From contig NZ_LN999826.1 in NCBI RefSeq assembly GCF_001517625.2, forward strand, positions 62,001 to 126,000: DNA of 64,000 nt, in the 5' to 3' direction. The notes beneath the pieces were generated by a model. It had not been told where the DNA came from and made no database searches. It worked only from the letters and a program-made list of their open reading frames with translations. The DNA comes from Clostridium sp. AT4 (GTDB lineage Bacteria; Bacillota; Clostridia; Lachnospirales; Lachnospiraceae). Shown one piece after another: positions 7,161 to 17,836 of this stretch; position 1 is the first letter of the stretch, and the number at the start of each line of letters is the position of its first letter. The position numbers and the translations under genes were made by a program.

Positions 7161-8789
7161 TTAAGAGGAAGTCGTTGGCTGAAAAGGGATGATAGGGTTT
7201 GTTTTTGGAGTATAGCTGTCCGGCATTCCGTCTACGAACGGAGCATCGGAGGGAAGCGTTTCGGCTGGAGCAGGATCGGAAGAAGCCGGATGCTCAGGGC
7301 CTGTTTTGGTCTCATAGGGAGCAGCCGAAGGCGTTTGCTCCGCCTTTGAAGTTTCTGAAGAAGCAGTATTTCTGTGGATAACCGCAGCATGGCCTTTATA
7401 GGTTTTGGAATGATCCAGTATGCGTTCCCTTTCTTCCCCGTCTTTTGATATTACCTTATAGGTGTCCCAGCGGCTGCCGGGAACCGCTGCCTTTACCACC
7501 TTTTCTGTTCCGGGTTCAAGTGAAGGATCCTCCGCATATTCCGGTTCCGGAGGAGGCAGTTCCTCCACCTTTTCAGAATAAAGATCCCAGGAAACGCCTT
7601 CTTCCAAAACAGGGAGCCCATAGATGGATACAGTGGCTTTGCGGTCCGCATAGCTGGCCCGGATGCCAATGGGGGCACTGGAGGTGTTTACAAAACGGAA
7701 ATCCGGCTGTTCCCAGCTGATGGCCGCATCCTGTCCAGGAGTCACATAGTTTGGTTCAAAGGTGTGAGAACGGCGGAAGGTAATTTCCATTCCCGCATTA
7801 AACGCTGCCCGGTACAGGGTACTGGAAATCTGGCAGACACCGCCTCCGATTTCCTGTACCACAGCGCCACTGCTGTATGCAGCTGCTTCCTGATAGCCTT
7901 TTTCAGCCGTGCGCTGGCCCACTGCCTGATTAAAGGAAAATTCCTCGCCGGGCTGTACAATGGTGCCGTTTAAGGCCTCTGCTGCCAGCCGTACGTTTGT
8001 GTTGCGTTTTTGATTGCTGGTGGTTTCCGTAGTAAAGGCAGCGATGGTTGTGTACTGCTCTTTTGCCATGGCCTTGGAGAGAGGCGGGGCAGCGTCTGCG
8101 GAATGAACGGGGATTACTGCATCCAGCCGGTTTTCACGGATAGCGGAAAGAATATCCTCAGCCAGCCGGCGTTCATCAATTTCAATGCCGGAGCAGCCTT
8201 CGGTAAATATAAAGCTTCCTTTTTGTGGATCAAAATAATCCAGACCGCTGTTTTTAGGTGCAGTTTCCCACTTTTTTGCAAAGGTTTCTGCCTGGATTAA
8301 AATTTCCTTTTTTAATTCTTCGTTTATCAGGTCTGCAGGGGTAAGGGTCAGATCTCCGGACTGGGAGGAACGGCAGAGTGTTCTAATCCATTCCTTCAGC
8401 CGGGACGATAAAGGATTTTCCACAGCCAGCTGTTCTTCTCCATATTCTGCTTTCATGTCCCAAGGAAAAAGCTGGTTTAAGGCTTCAAAGCTCTCATCCG
8501 GGCTTAAGCCGTTCAGAGAAATGCCGTTGACCGTTACCGCAGGCGCGGTAAGCGAGGCATCTGTTTCAGAAAGCGAGGTTTCATGGCTGCCCGCAGCCGG
8601 TTTCCCTTTAAAATGGGAAATAGTGACGGCTGAGACAGCGGCTAAAAGAAAGATTCCCGCTCCGGCGGCAGCAAGGGGAAGAAGGGAGTTTCCCTTCTCC
8701 GTTTCAGATGCAGGCCGGCGGCTTTTTCTGGGGCCGCGGTAGGAGGAGCGGGAGGTTCTGTTTTGTCTGTGATCGTAATGGTTTGTCAT
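7161..8789 (-). CDS. Membrane-anchored VanW-domain protein with G5-like tail
   Basis: The start at 8789 (542 residues) is preferred because the promoter at 8874-8902 rules out the far upstream in-frame start at 9062, which would lie inside feoB. A GGAG element precedes it. Residues 1-32 are basic and cytoplasmic, about 35-58 form a membrane anchor, and about 85-250 form a peptidoglycan-binding-4-like region. The VanW domain spans about 262-391 with the hallmark EIGGGVCQISSTLYRAAF. A G5-like segment (EKVVKAAVPGSRWDTYKVIS) follows, then a Ser/Pro/Thr-rich tail. VanW proteins are exported and cell-wall associated in Firmicutes; the molecular role is not established. This is not evidence of vancomycin resistance, since no van operon is present. 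Confidence 0.8.
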   Translation of the reverse strand: MTNHYDHRQNRTSRSSYRGPRKSRRPASETEKGNSLLPLAAAGAGIFLLAAVSAVTISHFKGKPAAGSHETSLSETDASLTAPAVTVNGISLNGLSPDESFEALNQLFPWDMKAEYGEEQLAVENPLSSRLKEWIRTLCRSSQSGDLTLTPADLINEELKKEILIQAETFAKKWETAPKNSGLDYFDPQKGSFIFTEGCSGIEIDERRLAEDILSAIRENRLDAVIPVHSADAAPPLSKAMAKEQYTTIAAFTTETTSNQKRNTNVRLAAEALNGTIVQPGEEFSFNQAVGQRTAEKGYQEAAAYSSGAVVQEIGGGVCQISSTLYRAAFNAGMEITFRRSHTFEPNYVTPGQDAAISWEQPDFRFVNTSSAPIGIRASYADRKATVSIYGLPVLEEGVSWDLYSEKVEELPPPEPEYAEDPSLEPGTEKVVKAAVPGSRWDTYKVISKDGEERERILDHSKTYKGHAAVIHRNTASSETSKAEQTPSAAPYETKTGPEHPASSDPAPAETLPSDAPFVDGMPDSYTPKTNPIIPFQPTTSS

Positions 8790-8873
8790 TCTAAACTCCG
8801 GATATACATAGTTTTGATACCGGGTTGCCTGGCAGTTTGGTATCATATTATTCATATGTGAATACTGGGAATT

Positions 8874-8902
8874 ATTATATAGGTACCTTAAAGGAAAGTC
8901 AA
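8874..8902 (-). promoter_or_regulatory. Promoter for the VanW gene, overlapping the end of feoB
   Basis: On the minus strand, TTGACT (8897-8902), a 17-bp spacer and TATAAT (8874-8879). The -35 element lies within the last codons of feoAB (stop at 8888). Transcription would begin near 8867, which leaves about 78 nt of leader before the ATG at 8789. Confidence 0.75.
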
Positions 8903-11206
8903 GAGCCGGGAGAAGGCAGTAATTGCCATGCACAGTATAACGCCGCAGGCTGTGGGAAGAAGAACGGCCAGACAGGTCCATTTTAAGCTTCCGGTTTCCT
9001 TTTTTATCGTCATAAGGGTAGTAGAACAGGGCCAGTGAAACAGGAAAAATACCATGGTGCAAAGGGCAGTGACCCAGGTCCAGCCCTGAGAGATAAGGAG
9101 CGTATGAAGGTCGGAAAGATTTCCTGGTTCGATCAGGGTTCCCTGAGAGGTATAGGCCATGATAATGATGGGGATCACGATTTCATTGGCCGGAAGCCCA
9201 AGGATAAATGCCATAAGGATTACCCCATCCATCCCCATCAGGCGCCCGATCGGATCCAGATATCCGCTAAAGCGTGCCAAAAGGCTGATATCTCCAATGG
9301 AAACATTGGCTAAAATCCAGATCACAAGCCCGGCAGGAGCCGCTACCGCGGCGGCACGGCCCAGAATAAAAAGGGTGCGGTCCAAAATGGAGCGCCAGAT
9401 TACCCTTCCAATCTGAGGTCGGCGGTAGGGCGGAAGCTCCAGAGTAAAAGAGGAAGGCACACCTTTAAGGACCGTGGCAGACAGAAGGCGGGATACAAAA
9501 AAGGTGGCGGCAACACCGGTAAGGATAAAAAAAGTAAGGATCAGGGCAGGACGGAGAGAGGAAATAGGACCTGCGGACGAAGCTCCTGTAAAAAACAGCG
9601 TGATCAGAGTTACGAGGGCCGGAAGACGGCCGTTGCAGGGGACGAAGCTGTTGGTAAGAATGGCGATGAGCCGTTCTCTGGGCGAGTCGATGATCCGGCA
9701 GCCCGTTACTCCGGCTGCATTGCAGCCAAAGCCCATAGCCATGGTAAGGGCCTGTTTTCCGCAGGCTTTGCAGCATTGGAAGGGACGGTCCAGATTATAT
9801 GCGATCCGGGGCAGATAACCAAAATCTTCCAAAAGGGTAAAGAGAGGGAAGAAAATGGCCATGGGCGGAAGCATGACAGAGATAACCCAGGCCAGTACCC
9901 GGTATACACCCAGAACCAGAATCCCGTGGAGCCATTGGGGCGCATTGACTGCCATAAAAGCAGCGGTAAGTTTTTCCTGAAAGGAGAAAAAGAGGGAGGA
10001 AAGCAGGGCGGAAGGGTAGTTGGCTCCTGTGATCGTCAGCCAGAAAATGAGCGCCAAAAGACCAATCATAGCCGGATATCCGGCCAGCCGCCCGGTCAGG
10101 ATGCGATCCCAAAAAGCATCCCTTTTGCCGTAGGGTTTTTCAGGAAGGGAGACCGTGCGGGAAGCAATGGACTCCGCAGTATTTACGATGCCGGATACGA
10201 TTCGGTCCTTTAAATCATCCTCAAAGATCCCAGCCTGATCCAGGTGTGACCGGGCCTGGCGGACAGCCTGACATAACGCATCATCCTCGGACAGATCTCT
10301 GCCTAAAAAGGTATTTAAAGAGCGAAGCAGGCCGGGATCATTTTCAAGGAGTCTTAAGGCCAGCCAGCGGGGAGAAAGGCGGCTGCTGAGTGGTTCTGTA
10401 AAGGGCAGAAGCATGGAAATGGCCTGTTCTACAGCTGCGTCATAGGAAATATGAAATGGCTCTGTGTCTGGATGATCGACCGTTTCATCCAGCCGATCTA
10501 AAAAATGTTCCAGAGAGCGCTTTTTTCTTGCAGTTGTTCCAGCGACAGGAGCAGAAAGTTCCCGGCTGAGAGCCGGCAGATCAATGCGTATGTTTTTTTT
10601 CGCTGCTTCGTCCATGAAATTGACGCAGACCATGGCGGGAATTCCGGTTTCCAGAATCTGCAGGACAAGGTTTAAGTTCCGTTCCAGACAGGTAGAGTCA
10701 CAGATAACCACAGCGGCATCACAGTTCCCAAAACAGATGCCGTCCCGTGCAAGCGCTTCTTCAGCAGAGTGAGCCATAAGAGAATACGTTCCCGGAAGGT
10801 CTGCGAAAACATAGTTGTATTTTTTTGAGGAGCAGCTTCCTTTAAAACAGGAAACTGTAACCCCGGCCCAGTTGCCCGTGTGTTGGGAGCTGCCGGTAAG
10901 GCTGTTGAAAAGGGTGCTTTTTCCTACATTGGGGTTGCCGGACAGAGCCACTGAAAATTGGTTCTTATTTTCGTTTCCATCCACCCGGATCTGGCGGCTG
11001 TATTCACGCCGTATGGCAATGACTGCACCCCGGATCCGGTAGGAGACCGGGTCACCTAAAGGACTTACGCCCAGGCATTCTACCTGTGTGTCTGCAGTCA
11101 GCCCCAGATCCATAAGCCTCCTGCGCATGGCTCCGGAAACAAGAAGTTCCGTTACCCGGGCGGTCTGCCCTGGTTGTATATCATTTAAGGAAAGGAAAGG
11201 ATTCAC
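8888..11206 (-). CDS. feoB: Ferrous iron transport protein, FeoA-FeoB fusion
   Basis: A 772-residue fusion. Residues 1-77 are a FeoA/SH3-like domain (NDIQPGQTARVTELL; MRRRLMDLGL). About 84-250 form the FeoB G domain with G1 GNPNVGKSTLFNSL, G3 DLPGTYSL and G4-like NFMDEA. About 270-360 are the helical spacer and about 385-770 the polytopic pore. It imports Fe(II) across the cytoplasmic membrane in a nucleotide-gated manner. Translation starts at GTG (11206); the next Met is inside FeoA, so the GTG is needed to complete that domain. Fusion of FeoA to FeoB occurs in some Firmicutes and Bacteroidetes. No Fur-like box was recognised upstream. Confidence 0.92.
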   Translation of the reverse strand: MNPFLSLNDIQPGQTARVTELLVSGAMRRRLMDLGLTADTQVECLGVSPLGDPVSYRIRGAVIAIRREYSRQIRVDGNENKNQFSVALSGNPNVGKSTLFNSLTGSSQHTGNWAGVTVSCFKGSCSSKKYNYVFADLPGTYSLMAHSAEEALARDGICFGNCDAAVVICDSTCLERNLNLVLQILETGIPAMVCVNFMDEAAKKNIRIDLPALSRELSAPVAGTTARKKRSLEHFLDRLDETVDHPDTEPFHISYDAAVEQAISMLLPFTEPLSSRLSPRWLALRLLENDPGLLRSLNTFLGRDLSEDDALCQAVRQARSHLDQAGIFEDDLKDRIVSGIVNTAESIASRTVSLPEKPYGKRDAFWDRILTGRLAGYPAMIGLLALIFWLTITGANYPSALLSSLFFSFQEKLTAAFMAVNAPQWLHGILVLGVYRVLAWVISVMLPPMAIFFPLFTLLEDFGYLPRIAYNLDRPFQCCKACGKQALTMAMGFGCNAAGVTGCRIIDSPRERLIAILTNSFVPCNGRLPALVTLITLFFTGASSAGPISSLRPALILTFFILTGVAATFFVSRLLSATVLKGVPSSFTLELPPYRRPQIGRVIWRSILDRTLFILGRAAAVAAPAGLVIWILANVSIGDISLLARFSGYLDPIGRLMGMDGVILMAFILGLPANEIVIPIIIMAYTSQGTLIEPGNLSDLHTLLISQGWTWVTALCTMVFFLFHWPCSTTLMTIKKETGSLKWTCLAVLLPTACGVILCMAITAFSRLLTFL

Positions 11207-11270
11207 GATCCGTATACCTGCCCGTGTTTGTTCTTATTATTACAGTATGGTTCAGGCGGGAAAATGTGAC

Positions 11271-11299
11271 TGGAAATAACCGGTGAAGTGGTGTATAAT
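11271..11299 (+). promoter_or_regulatory. Probable promoter for the 11333 gene
   Basis: A perfect TATAAT (11294-11299) follows a weak -35 (TGGAAA, 11271-11276) at 17 bp. It is diverged from feoAB. Confidence 0.45.
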
Positions 11300-11332
11300 A
11301 AGAAGAAAAAATGACAACAGGAGAGTTTTGCT

Positions 11333-11827
11333 ATGGAAGAAAGTTACATTGAATGGCTGGTAAAGCGCAAGGATCCTATCTATGCCCTTCCGGTAAAGAT
11401 CATTATGGTGCTTGTCTGCGCCTTTTCCGTACTGCTGGCGCTGCAGACGGTGATCGGAGTTGTGATCATGACAGCAGCAGGTATCGGTACCTATTTTATT
11501 TTCCTGAATTTAAGTGTGGAATATGAGTATCTGTTTGCTGAGGGCGGTCTGCGGATTGACCGGATTCTGGGAAAGGCCAGACGGAAAAAGGCCTTTGACT
11601 GTGAAAAGGATGATGTACAGCTGATCGCTCCGGTGGATTCCTATATGCTGAAGGATTATGCCAAGCAGGGGATGAAGGTTATGGACTGTACCTCCGGAAA
11701 GCAGGGTGCTGAAGTTTATGCGCTGATGTATCAGAAGGGAGCCGACACCATGAAAGTTCTTATTGAGCCCAATGAAAAGATGCTGGCAGCCATGCGCCAT
11801 ACATTTCCGCGTAAATTCGTGAAGTAA
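11333..11827 (+). CDS. Small membrane protein, DUF6106-like
   Basis: 164 residues with two adjacent hydrophobic segments (about 19-37 and 40-60) and a soluble C-terminal domain. The arrangement, beginning EESYIEWLVKRKDP, resembles the DUF6106 proteins of Lachnospiraceae; that family name is from memory and no function is established. ACAGGAG precedes the ATG. It sits alone between feoAB (divergent) and guaB. Confidence 0.65.
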   Translation: MEESYIEWLVKRKDPIYALPVKIIMVLVCAFSVLLALQTVIGVVIMTAAGIGTYFIFLNLSVEYEYLFAEGGLRIDRILGKARRKKAFDCEKDDVQLIAPVDSYMLKDYAKQGMKVMDCTSGKQGAEVYALMYQKGADTMKVLIEPNEKMLAAMRHTFPRKFVK

Positions 11828-11899
11828 GAGAAACAAAATATTAGGGTCACTGATGGAATCCTATTAGTAAATTCAATGAATCATAACGGGAAAATGGGT

Positions 11900-13439
<1,540 letters not shown>

Positions 13440-13453
13440 GAGGGGGAGAAAAG

Positions 13454-13493
13454 AAAGCCCGGAGAAAGCGCGATATCTTTCTTCGGGTTTTAT
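13454..13493 (+). terminator. guaB terminator
   Basis: AAAGCCCGGAGAAAG (13454-13468) pairs, with one G-U, to CTTTCTTCGGGTTTT (13477-13491) around an 8-nt loop, and ends in a T-rich tract. Confidence 0.8.
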
Positions 13494-13542
13494 TTATGAA
13501 ATAAAAGATGGGATCGGTGAAAAGAAGCATTCAGGTGTATTC

Positions 13543-13571
13543 TTGACTTTCCCGCCCCCCAATGCTAGAAT
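13543..13571 (+). promoter_or_regulatory. apbE promoter, placed for a leaderless transcript
   Basis: TTGACT (13543-13548), a 17-bp spacer and TAGAAT (13566-13571). The initiating ATG is at 13579, only 7 nt after the -10 box, so transcription should begin at or within a base or two of the start codon. Confidence 0.7.
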
Positions 13572-13578
13572 AAATACC

Positions 13579-14583
13579 ATGGATAAGAAGAGAATAGCAG
13601 TTTGTATTACAGGAATTTTGATCATAGCGGCCTGTCTGACGGGGTGCCAAAAGCATAGGGAACCTGTCAGCAGGTCTTCTTTTTTGCTCAACACATTTAT
13701 TACGGTAACGCTTTACGATTCCAGAGAGGAAGAGATCCTGGATGGGGTGACGGAGCTTTGCTCAGAATATGAAAAGAAGTTCAGCACCACCATAGAAACC
13801 AGTGAAATTTATGCAATGAACCACAGAAAGCAGGGAGAACGGGAGTTTACTGTGTCACAGGATACGGCGGAGCTGATAGAAAAAGGACTGGAGTACAGCC
13901 GGCTGTCAGATGGGGCCTTTGATATCACCATAGAACCCTTAAGCCGTCTGTGGGATTTTTCGGGCTCAGATCCTCATGTACCGTCAGAGGAAGCAATCCG
14001 GAAAGAACTTTTAAAGGTAGGGTATGAAAGAGTTGCGGTAAACGGCAATACAGTGGTTTTTGCAGATGATCTGGTATCTATTGATCTGGGAGCGATCGCC
14101 AAAGGGTATATTGCAGACCGCATGAAAGAATATCTTAAAGAGCAGGGTGTAGAGAGCGCCATTATCAATCTGGGAGGCAATGTCCTTTGTCTGGGGGAAC
14201 GGCCCGGAAATAAGCCATTTAAAATCGGTCTTCAAAAGCCCTTTGCAGAGCGGTCCGAGACAGTGGCGGCTTTGGATATCCGTGATATGTCTGTAGTTTC
14301 TTCCGGGGTATATGAGCGCCATTTTGAGGAAAATGGAGTCAATTACCATCATATTTTGAATCCATCTACCGGATGGCCCTATGAAAATGGCCTTACTCAG
14401 GTCACGATCCTGTCTGAGCAGTCCGTAGATGGTGATGGACTGAGCACGGCCTGTTTTGCGCTGGGATTGAAAGAAGGAATGGAGCTTGCACAGTCCTTAG
14501 AGGGCGTGTATGCGGTATTTGTTACAGAGGATGGGACGCTTCATTATTCTAAGGGAGCAGAGGCCTTTATCAGCAGCCCATAA
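13579..14583 (+). CDS. apbE: FAD:protein FMN transferase (ApbE), lipoprotein
   Basis: 334 residues. The N-terminus is a lipoprotein signal: a KKR n-region, a hydrophobic core and the lipobox LTGC (Cys about residue 22). The body is the ApbE fold, with SDGAFDITIEPLSRLWDFSG, DLGAIAKGYIADRM, NLGGNVL and the H-I-L-N-P-S-T-G-W-P segment near the active site. ApbE attaches FMN to threonine in flavoprotein subunits such as RnfG/RnfD or NqrC on the outer face of the membrane, using Mg2+ and FAD. No Rnf genes are in the window. There is no Shine-Dalgarno before the ATG and a good promoter ends 7 nt upstream. Confidence 0.92.
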   Translation: MDKKRIAVCITGILIIAACLTGCQKHREPVSRSSFLLNTFITVTLYDSREEEILDGVTELCSEYEKKFSTTIETSEIYAMNHRKQGEREFTVSQDTAELIEKGLEYSRLSDGAFDITIEPLSRLWDFSGSDPHVPSEEAIRKELLKVGYERVAVNGNTVVFADDLVSIDLGAIAKGYIADRMKEYLKEQGVESAIINLGGNVLCLGERPGNKPFKIGLQKPFAERSETVAALDIRDMSVVSSGVYERHFEENGVNYHHILNPSTGWPYENGLTQVTILSEQSVDGDGLSTACFALGLKEGMELAQSLEGVYAVFVTEDGTLHYSKGAEAFISSP

Positions 14584-14598
14584 ATATAGAAACTTAAC

Positions 14599-14627
14599 TT
14601 TACATTTTTTGCAGGCTGCCATATAAT
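14599..14627 (+). promoter_or_regulatory. Promoter for gtrA-yfhO
   Basis: TTTACA (14599-14604), a 17-bp spacer and TATAAT (14622-14627). Confidence 0.75.
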
Positions 14628-14663
14628 GAGAACGTGTTTACATACAGAAATACGAGGAATAAA

Positions 14664-15197
14664 ATGTTTGAAGCAATATGGAAAAAATGTGTAAATTATG
14701 AAACGATCAGTTATCTGATCTGCGGGATCCTGACTACGGCAGTAGATTTTGTGTGCTATGCCATGTTTCGCCGTATGGATATGGGAGTGGGAATGGCACA
14801 GGCTTTTTCCTGGGGGGCAGCTGTGCTGTTTGCCTATGTGGTGAATAAGCTGATCGTATTTAAAAATTATGATCTCAGGCCATCCTATCTTGTGAAGGAG
14901 GCAGGCGCTTTTTTGATGACAAGAGGAATTTCAGGCGTGGCTGTCTGGCTGCTGATGGTTGTTATGGTAGCGCTTGGAGAGGGAAGAGGCTTTTTATATG
15001 AGATGTTCTGCAAGATGGTATCTTCTGCGGTGAACCTGGTGGCAAATTATATTTTCAGCAAGCTGTGGATTTTTAAAAAAGGTCAGAGAGCAAGGGGAAA
15101 CAGCAGTGAAACGAGAAGAGATCGTTCAGGCAGAACGGGAACTGGATGCGGTATTGGAGCTGATCCAGGAGTCGGAGGAGATTTCAGGAAGGGATGA
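14664..15197 (+). CDS. GtrA family membrane protein
   Basis: 177 residues from the ATG at 14664, which has ACGAGGA upstream; an in-frame start at 14634 is too close to the -10 box. Four membrane segments occupy about residues 15-140, with the family's FAYVVNKLIVFKNYD after helix 2 and NYIFSKLWIFKK after helix 4. GtrA proteins are thought to move lipid-linked sugars (undecaprenyl-phosphate-glucose) across the membrane. The last 30 residues are Gly/Arg-rich and overlap the yfhO reading frame by 92 bp; they look unlike a normal GtrA end and may reflect loss of an earlier stop. Pairing with yfhO fits a cell-envelope glycosylation role. Confidence 0.85.
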   Translation: MFEAIWKKCVNYETISYLICGILTTAVDFVCYAMFRRMDMGVGMAQAFSWGAAVLFAYVVNKLIVFKNYDLRPSYLVKEAGAFLMTRGISGVAVWLLMVVMVALGEGRGFLYEMFCKMVSSAVNLVANYIFSKLWIFKKGQRARGNSSETRRDRSGRTGTGCGIGADPGVGGDFRKG

Positions 15198-17811
15198 CAT
15201 AAAAGAGGAGCGTATGAAAGAAAGAAATCGGATTCAGGAAGCAGAGGCAGAAGAAAGCCTGACCCGTATTAATATGGAAGACACAGCAGATATGCTGCAG
15301 TATGAAGCGTGCCGGGAATTAAAACGCTGCCGGGACGTTCATATCCTGCGTCCGGGTGATAGCCTTCTGGCTGCTTTTTTTGTTCCGGTGCTTGTTTTGG
15401 TGGTTATCTTTGCACAGAGAGGTATTTTCCCTTTTGGGGAAGAATGTTTTCTGCGTACGGATATGTACCATCAGTATGCGCCGTTTTTCTCTGAATTTCA
15501 GTATAAGCTGACTCACGGAGGAAGTCTGCTTTACAGCTGGGATATCGGTATGGGGGTAAATTTCTCAGCATTGTATGCCTATTATCTGGCAAGTCCCATG
15601 AACTGGCTTGTGGCTCTTTGTCCCAGGCAGTTTTTGATTGAGTTCATGACGGTTTTGATTGTCATAAAAACAGGATTGTCCGGCTTGTCTTTTACCTGGT
15701 ACCTTAGAAAACATACGGGAACCAGGGAGTTTGGTTCCTGCTTTTTCGGCATTTTTTATGCATTAAGTGGCTATATGGCAGCCTACAGCTGGAATATCAT
15801 GTGGCTGGACTGTATCCTTTTATTTCCGGTCATTCTTTTCGGGCTGGAACGGCTGGTAAAGGAAAAAAAGGGGATGGTTTACTGTATTGCCCTGGGGCTT
15901 TCCATCCTGTCAAACTATTATATCTCCATCATGATCTGTATTTTTATGGTGATCTATGCAGCGGTTCTGGTGATTTTATATCCTCCGAAGAAGGGAAAGG
16001 AGTTCGCAGCCACAGCCGGCAGATTTACGCTGTATTCCCTTTTGGCCGGCGGACTGGCGGCAGTGGTCCTGCTGCCGGAAATTTATGCCCTTCAGGCCAC
16101 CGCTTCAGGAAATTTTGACTTTCCAAAGACAGTCAGTTCCTATTTTTCCATATTTGACATGATCGCCCGCCATATGGGGAACGTACAGACAGAGATCGGA
16201 CTGGATCATTGGCCCAATATTTACTGTGGGGTAGCTGTTTTGATGCTCCTGCTCCTGTATCTTGGGAATAAGAACATTAAAATAAAGGAAAAAGCAGTAT
16301 ATTTCAGTCTTCTGCTCTTTTTCTACGCAAGTTTTTCTGTTAATGTACTGAATTTTATCTGGCATGGCTTTCATTATCCCAACAGCCTTCCCTGCCGTCA
16401 GTCCTTCATCTATATCGCGCTGGTGCTGGTGATGTGCTATAAGGCGTATTTGGAGCTTAAAAATACACCCTGGAAGCATATTGTTATGGCCTTTTGGGGA
16501 GCTGCAGCCTTTGTGATCCTGGCTGAAAAGCTGGTAGATAATGAGGAACAGTTCCATTTTGCCGTATTTTATGCAGCTATCCTGTTTCTGGCTCTGTATA
16601 CGGGCTGTATTTATCTGTATCACAGCCGGAAATGGTGTCGGGATGGGGTTCTTTTAGCAGTGCTGGGACTGGTATTTTGTGAGTCGGCAGTCAATATGGC
16701 GGTAACGAGTATTCCCACAACCAGCCGCACAGCCTATGTAAAAGATAATGAAGATACCATGCTTTTGGCAGACAGCATCCGCTCCTCGGTATTTTACCGG
16801 ATTGAAAAGGGTGAAAGCCGAACCAAAAATGATGGGGCATGGATGAATTTCCCTTCTGCCTCCCTGTTTTCTTCCGTAGCCAGCGCTGCTATGTCGGACT
16901 TTTTTAAAAGCGTAGGCTGTGAGAGCTCCACCAATGCGTACAGTGTAAAAGGAAGTACGCCCTTTATTGACGCTCTTTTTGCTGCCCGTTACGGCATTTA
17001 TCCGGATCAGCAGCCTGCGGACAGCTTAAAGGAGCAGATTGGCCGTCAGGGTTCCATGTGGCTTTATGAAAATAAACATACCCTTCCGGTGGGGTTTGTG
17101 ATGCCTCAGGATATGGAAACCAACTGGGTTCTTGATTCGGGAAATCCGGCAAATGTGCAGAATGATCTTTCTTCCGTACTGGGAGTAAGCAATCTGCTTG
17201 TGCCGGCAGAGGGAGTATCGGAAGGAAAGAAGTTTACCTTTACAGCAGATGCCTCCGGCGATTATTATGTCTATGTGACCAATAAAAAGGTAGAAGAGGT
17301 TTCCGCCGAAATAGGGGAGAGAAGTCTTTCCTTTGATAATGTTGACAGGGGCTATTTTCTGGAGCTGGGCTATCTGCCAAAGGGACAGGAGGTAATCCTT
17401 CAGTCCAAAACAGATGGAAATCCTGCCATGCAGGCGGAAATCTGGCGTTTTGATCCGGAGGCCATGGAGGAGATTTATCAGTGTCTGAGCCAATCGCCTC
17501 TTGAACTTTCCAGCTGGACGGATACCGGCCTTGCAGGAAGCATAAATACGCCGGAGGGAGGAACCATGTTTACCAGCATTCCCTATGATAAGGGATGGAA
17601 AATCTGGGTAGACGGGACGGCTGTTTCAGGGCGTCCGGTGTTTGATGCATTTCTGGGCGTGGATCTGGAACCCGGCGAGCATAAGATCCGGCTGTCCTAT
17701 GAGCCTCAGGGGCTAAAGACAGGTGCCGTTATTACAGGCGTAAGTGTGGCCGCTGTGGCAGCACTGGCTGTCTGTGGCTGGATGAAAAATAAAAAGAAAT
17801 TTCTAAAATAA
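15106..17811 (+). CDS. YfhO family membrane glycosyltransferase-like protein
   Basis: 901 residues from GTG at 15106. A charged, probably coiled N-terminal region (about 1-80) precedes 12 or more membrane helices (about 85-540), including the [19 protein letters not shown] and [12 protein letters not shown] loops typical of YfhO, then an extracytoplasmic C-terminal domain and a last helix at about 870-890. YfhO proteins decorate lipoteichoic or wall teichoic acids with sugars in Gram-positive bacteria. An ATG at 15214 with AGAGGAG just upstream, directly after the gtrA stop, is an alternative start that would remove the overlap; the upstream residues ([20 protein letters not shown]) look like real protein, so both starts remain possible. 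Confidence 0.85.
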   Translation: MKREEIVQAERELDAVLELIQESEEISGRDDIKEERMKERNRIQEAEAEESLTRINMEDTADMLQYEACRELKRCRDVHILRPGDSLLAAFFVPVLVLVVIFAQRGIFPFGEECFLRTDMYHQYAPFFSEFQYKLTHGGSLLYSWDIGMGVNFSALYAYYLASPMNWLVALCPRQFLIEFMTVLIVIKTGLSGLSFTWYLRKHTGTREFGSCFFGIFYALSGYMAAYSWNIMWLDCILLFPVILFGLERLVKEKKGMVYCIALGLSILSNYYISIMICIFMVIYAAVLVILYPPKKGKEFAATAGRFTLYSLLAGGLAAVVLLPEIYALQATASGNFDFPKTVSSYFSIFDMIARHMGNVQTEIGLDHWPNIYCGVAVLMLLLLYLGNKNIKIKEKAVYFSLLLFFYASFSVNVLNFIWHGFHYPNSLPCRQSFIYIALVLVMCYKAYLELKNTPWKHIVMAFWGAAAFVILAEKLVDNEEQFHFAVFYAAILFLALYTGCIYLYHSRKWCRDGVLLAVLGLVFCESAVNMAVTSIPTTSRTAYVKDNEDTMLLADSIRSSVFYRIEKGESRTKNDGAWMNFPSASLFSSVASAAMSDFFKSVGCESSTNAYSVKGSTPFIDALFAARYGIYPDQQPADSLKEQIGRQGSMWLYENKHTLPVGFVMPQDMETNWVLDSGNPANVQNDLSSVLGVSNLLVPAEGVSEGKKFTFTADASGDYYVYVTNKKVEEVSAEIGERSLSFDNVDRGYFLELGYLPKGQEVILQSKTDGNPAMQAEIWRFDPEAMEEIYQCLSQSPLELSSWTDTGLAGSINTPEGGTMFTSIPYDKGWKIWVDGTAVSGRPVFDAFLGVDLEPGEHKIRLSYEPQGLKTGAVITGVSVAAVAALAVCGWMKNKKKFLK

Positions 17812-17836
17812 ATCATATATAAAGGAGACTACTATT

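Noticed and set aside
7161-8789. VanW as vancomycin resistance
   Set aside because: No vanA/B ligase, vanH, vanX or vanRS; VanW domains are common in susceptible Firmicutes.
9776-10213. 145-residue plus-strand ORF
   Set aside because: Antisense to the membrane part of feoB; strongly polar and without motifs.
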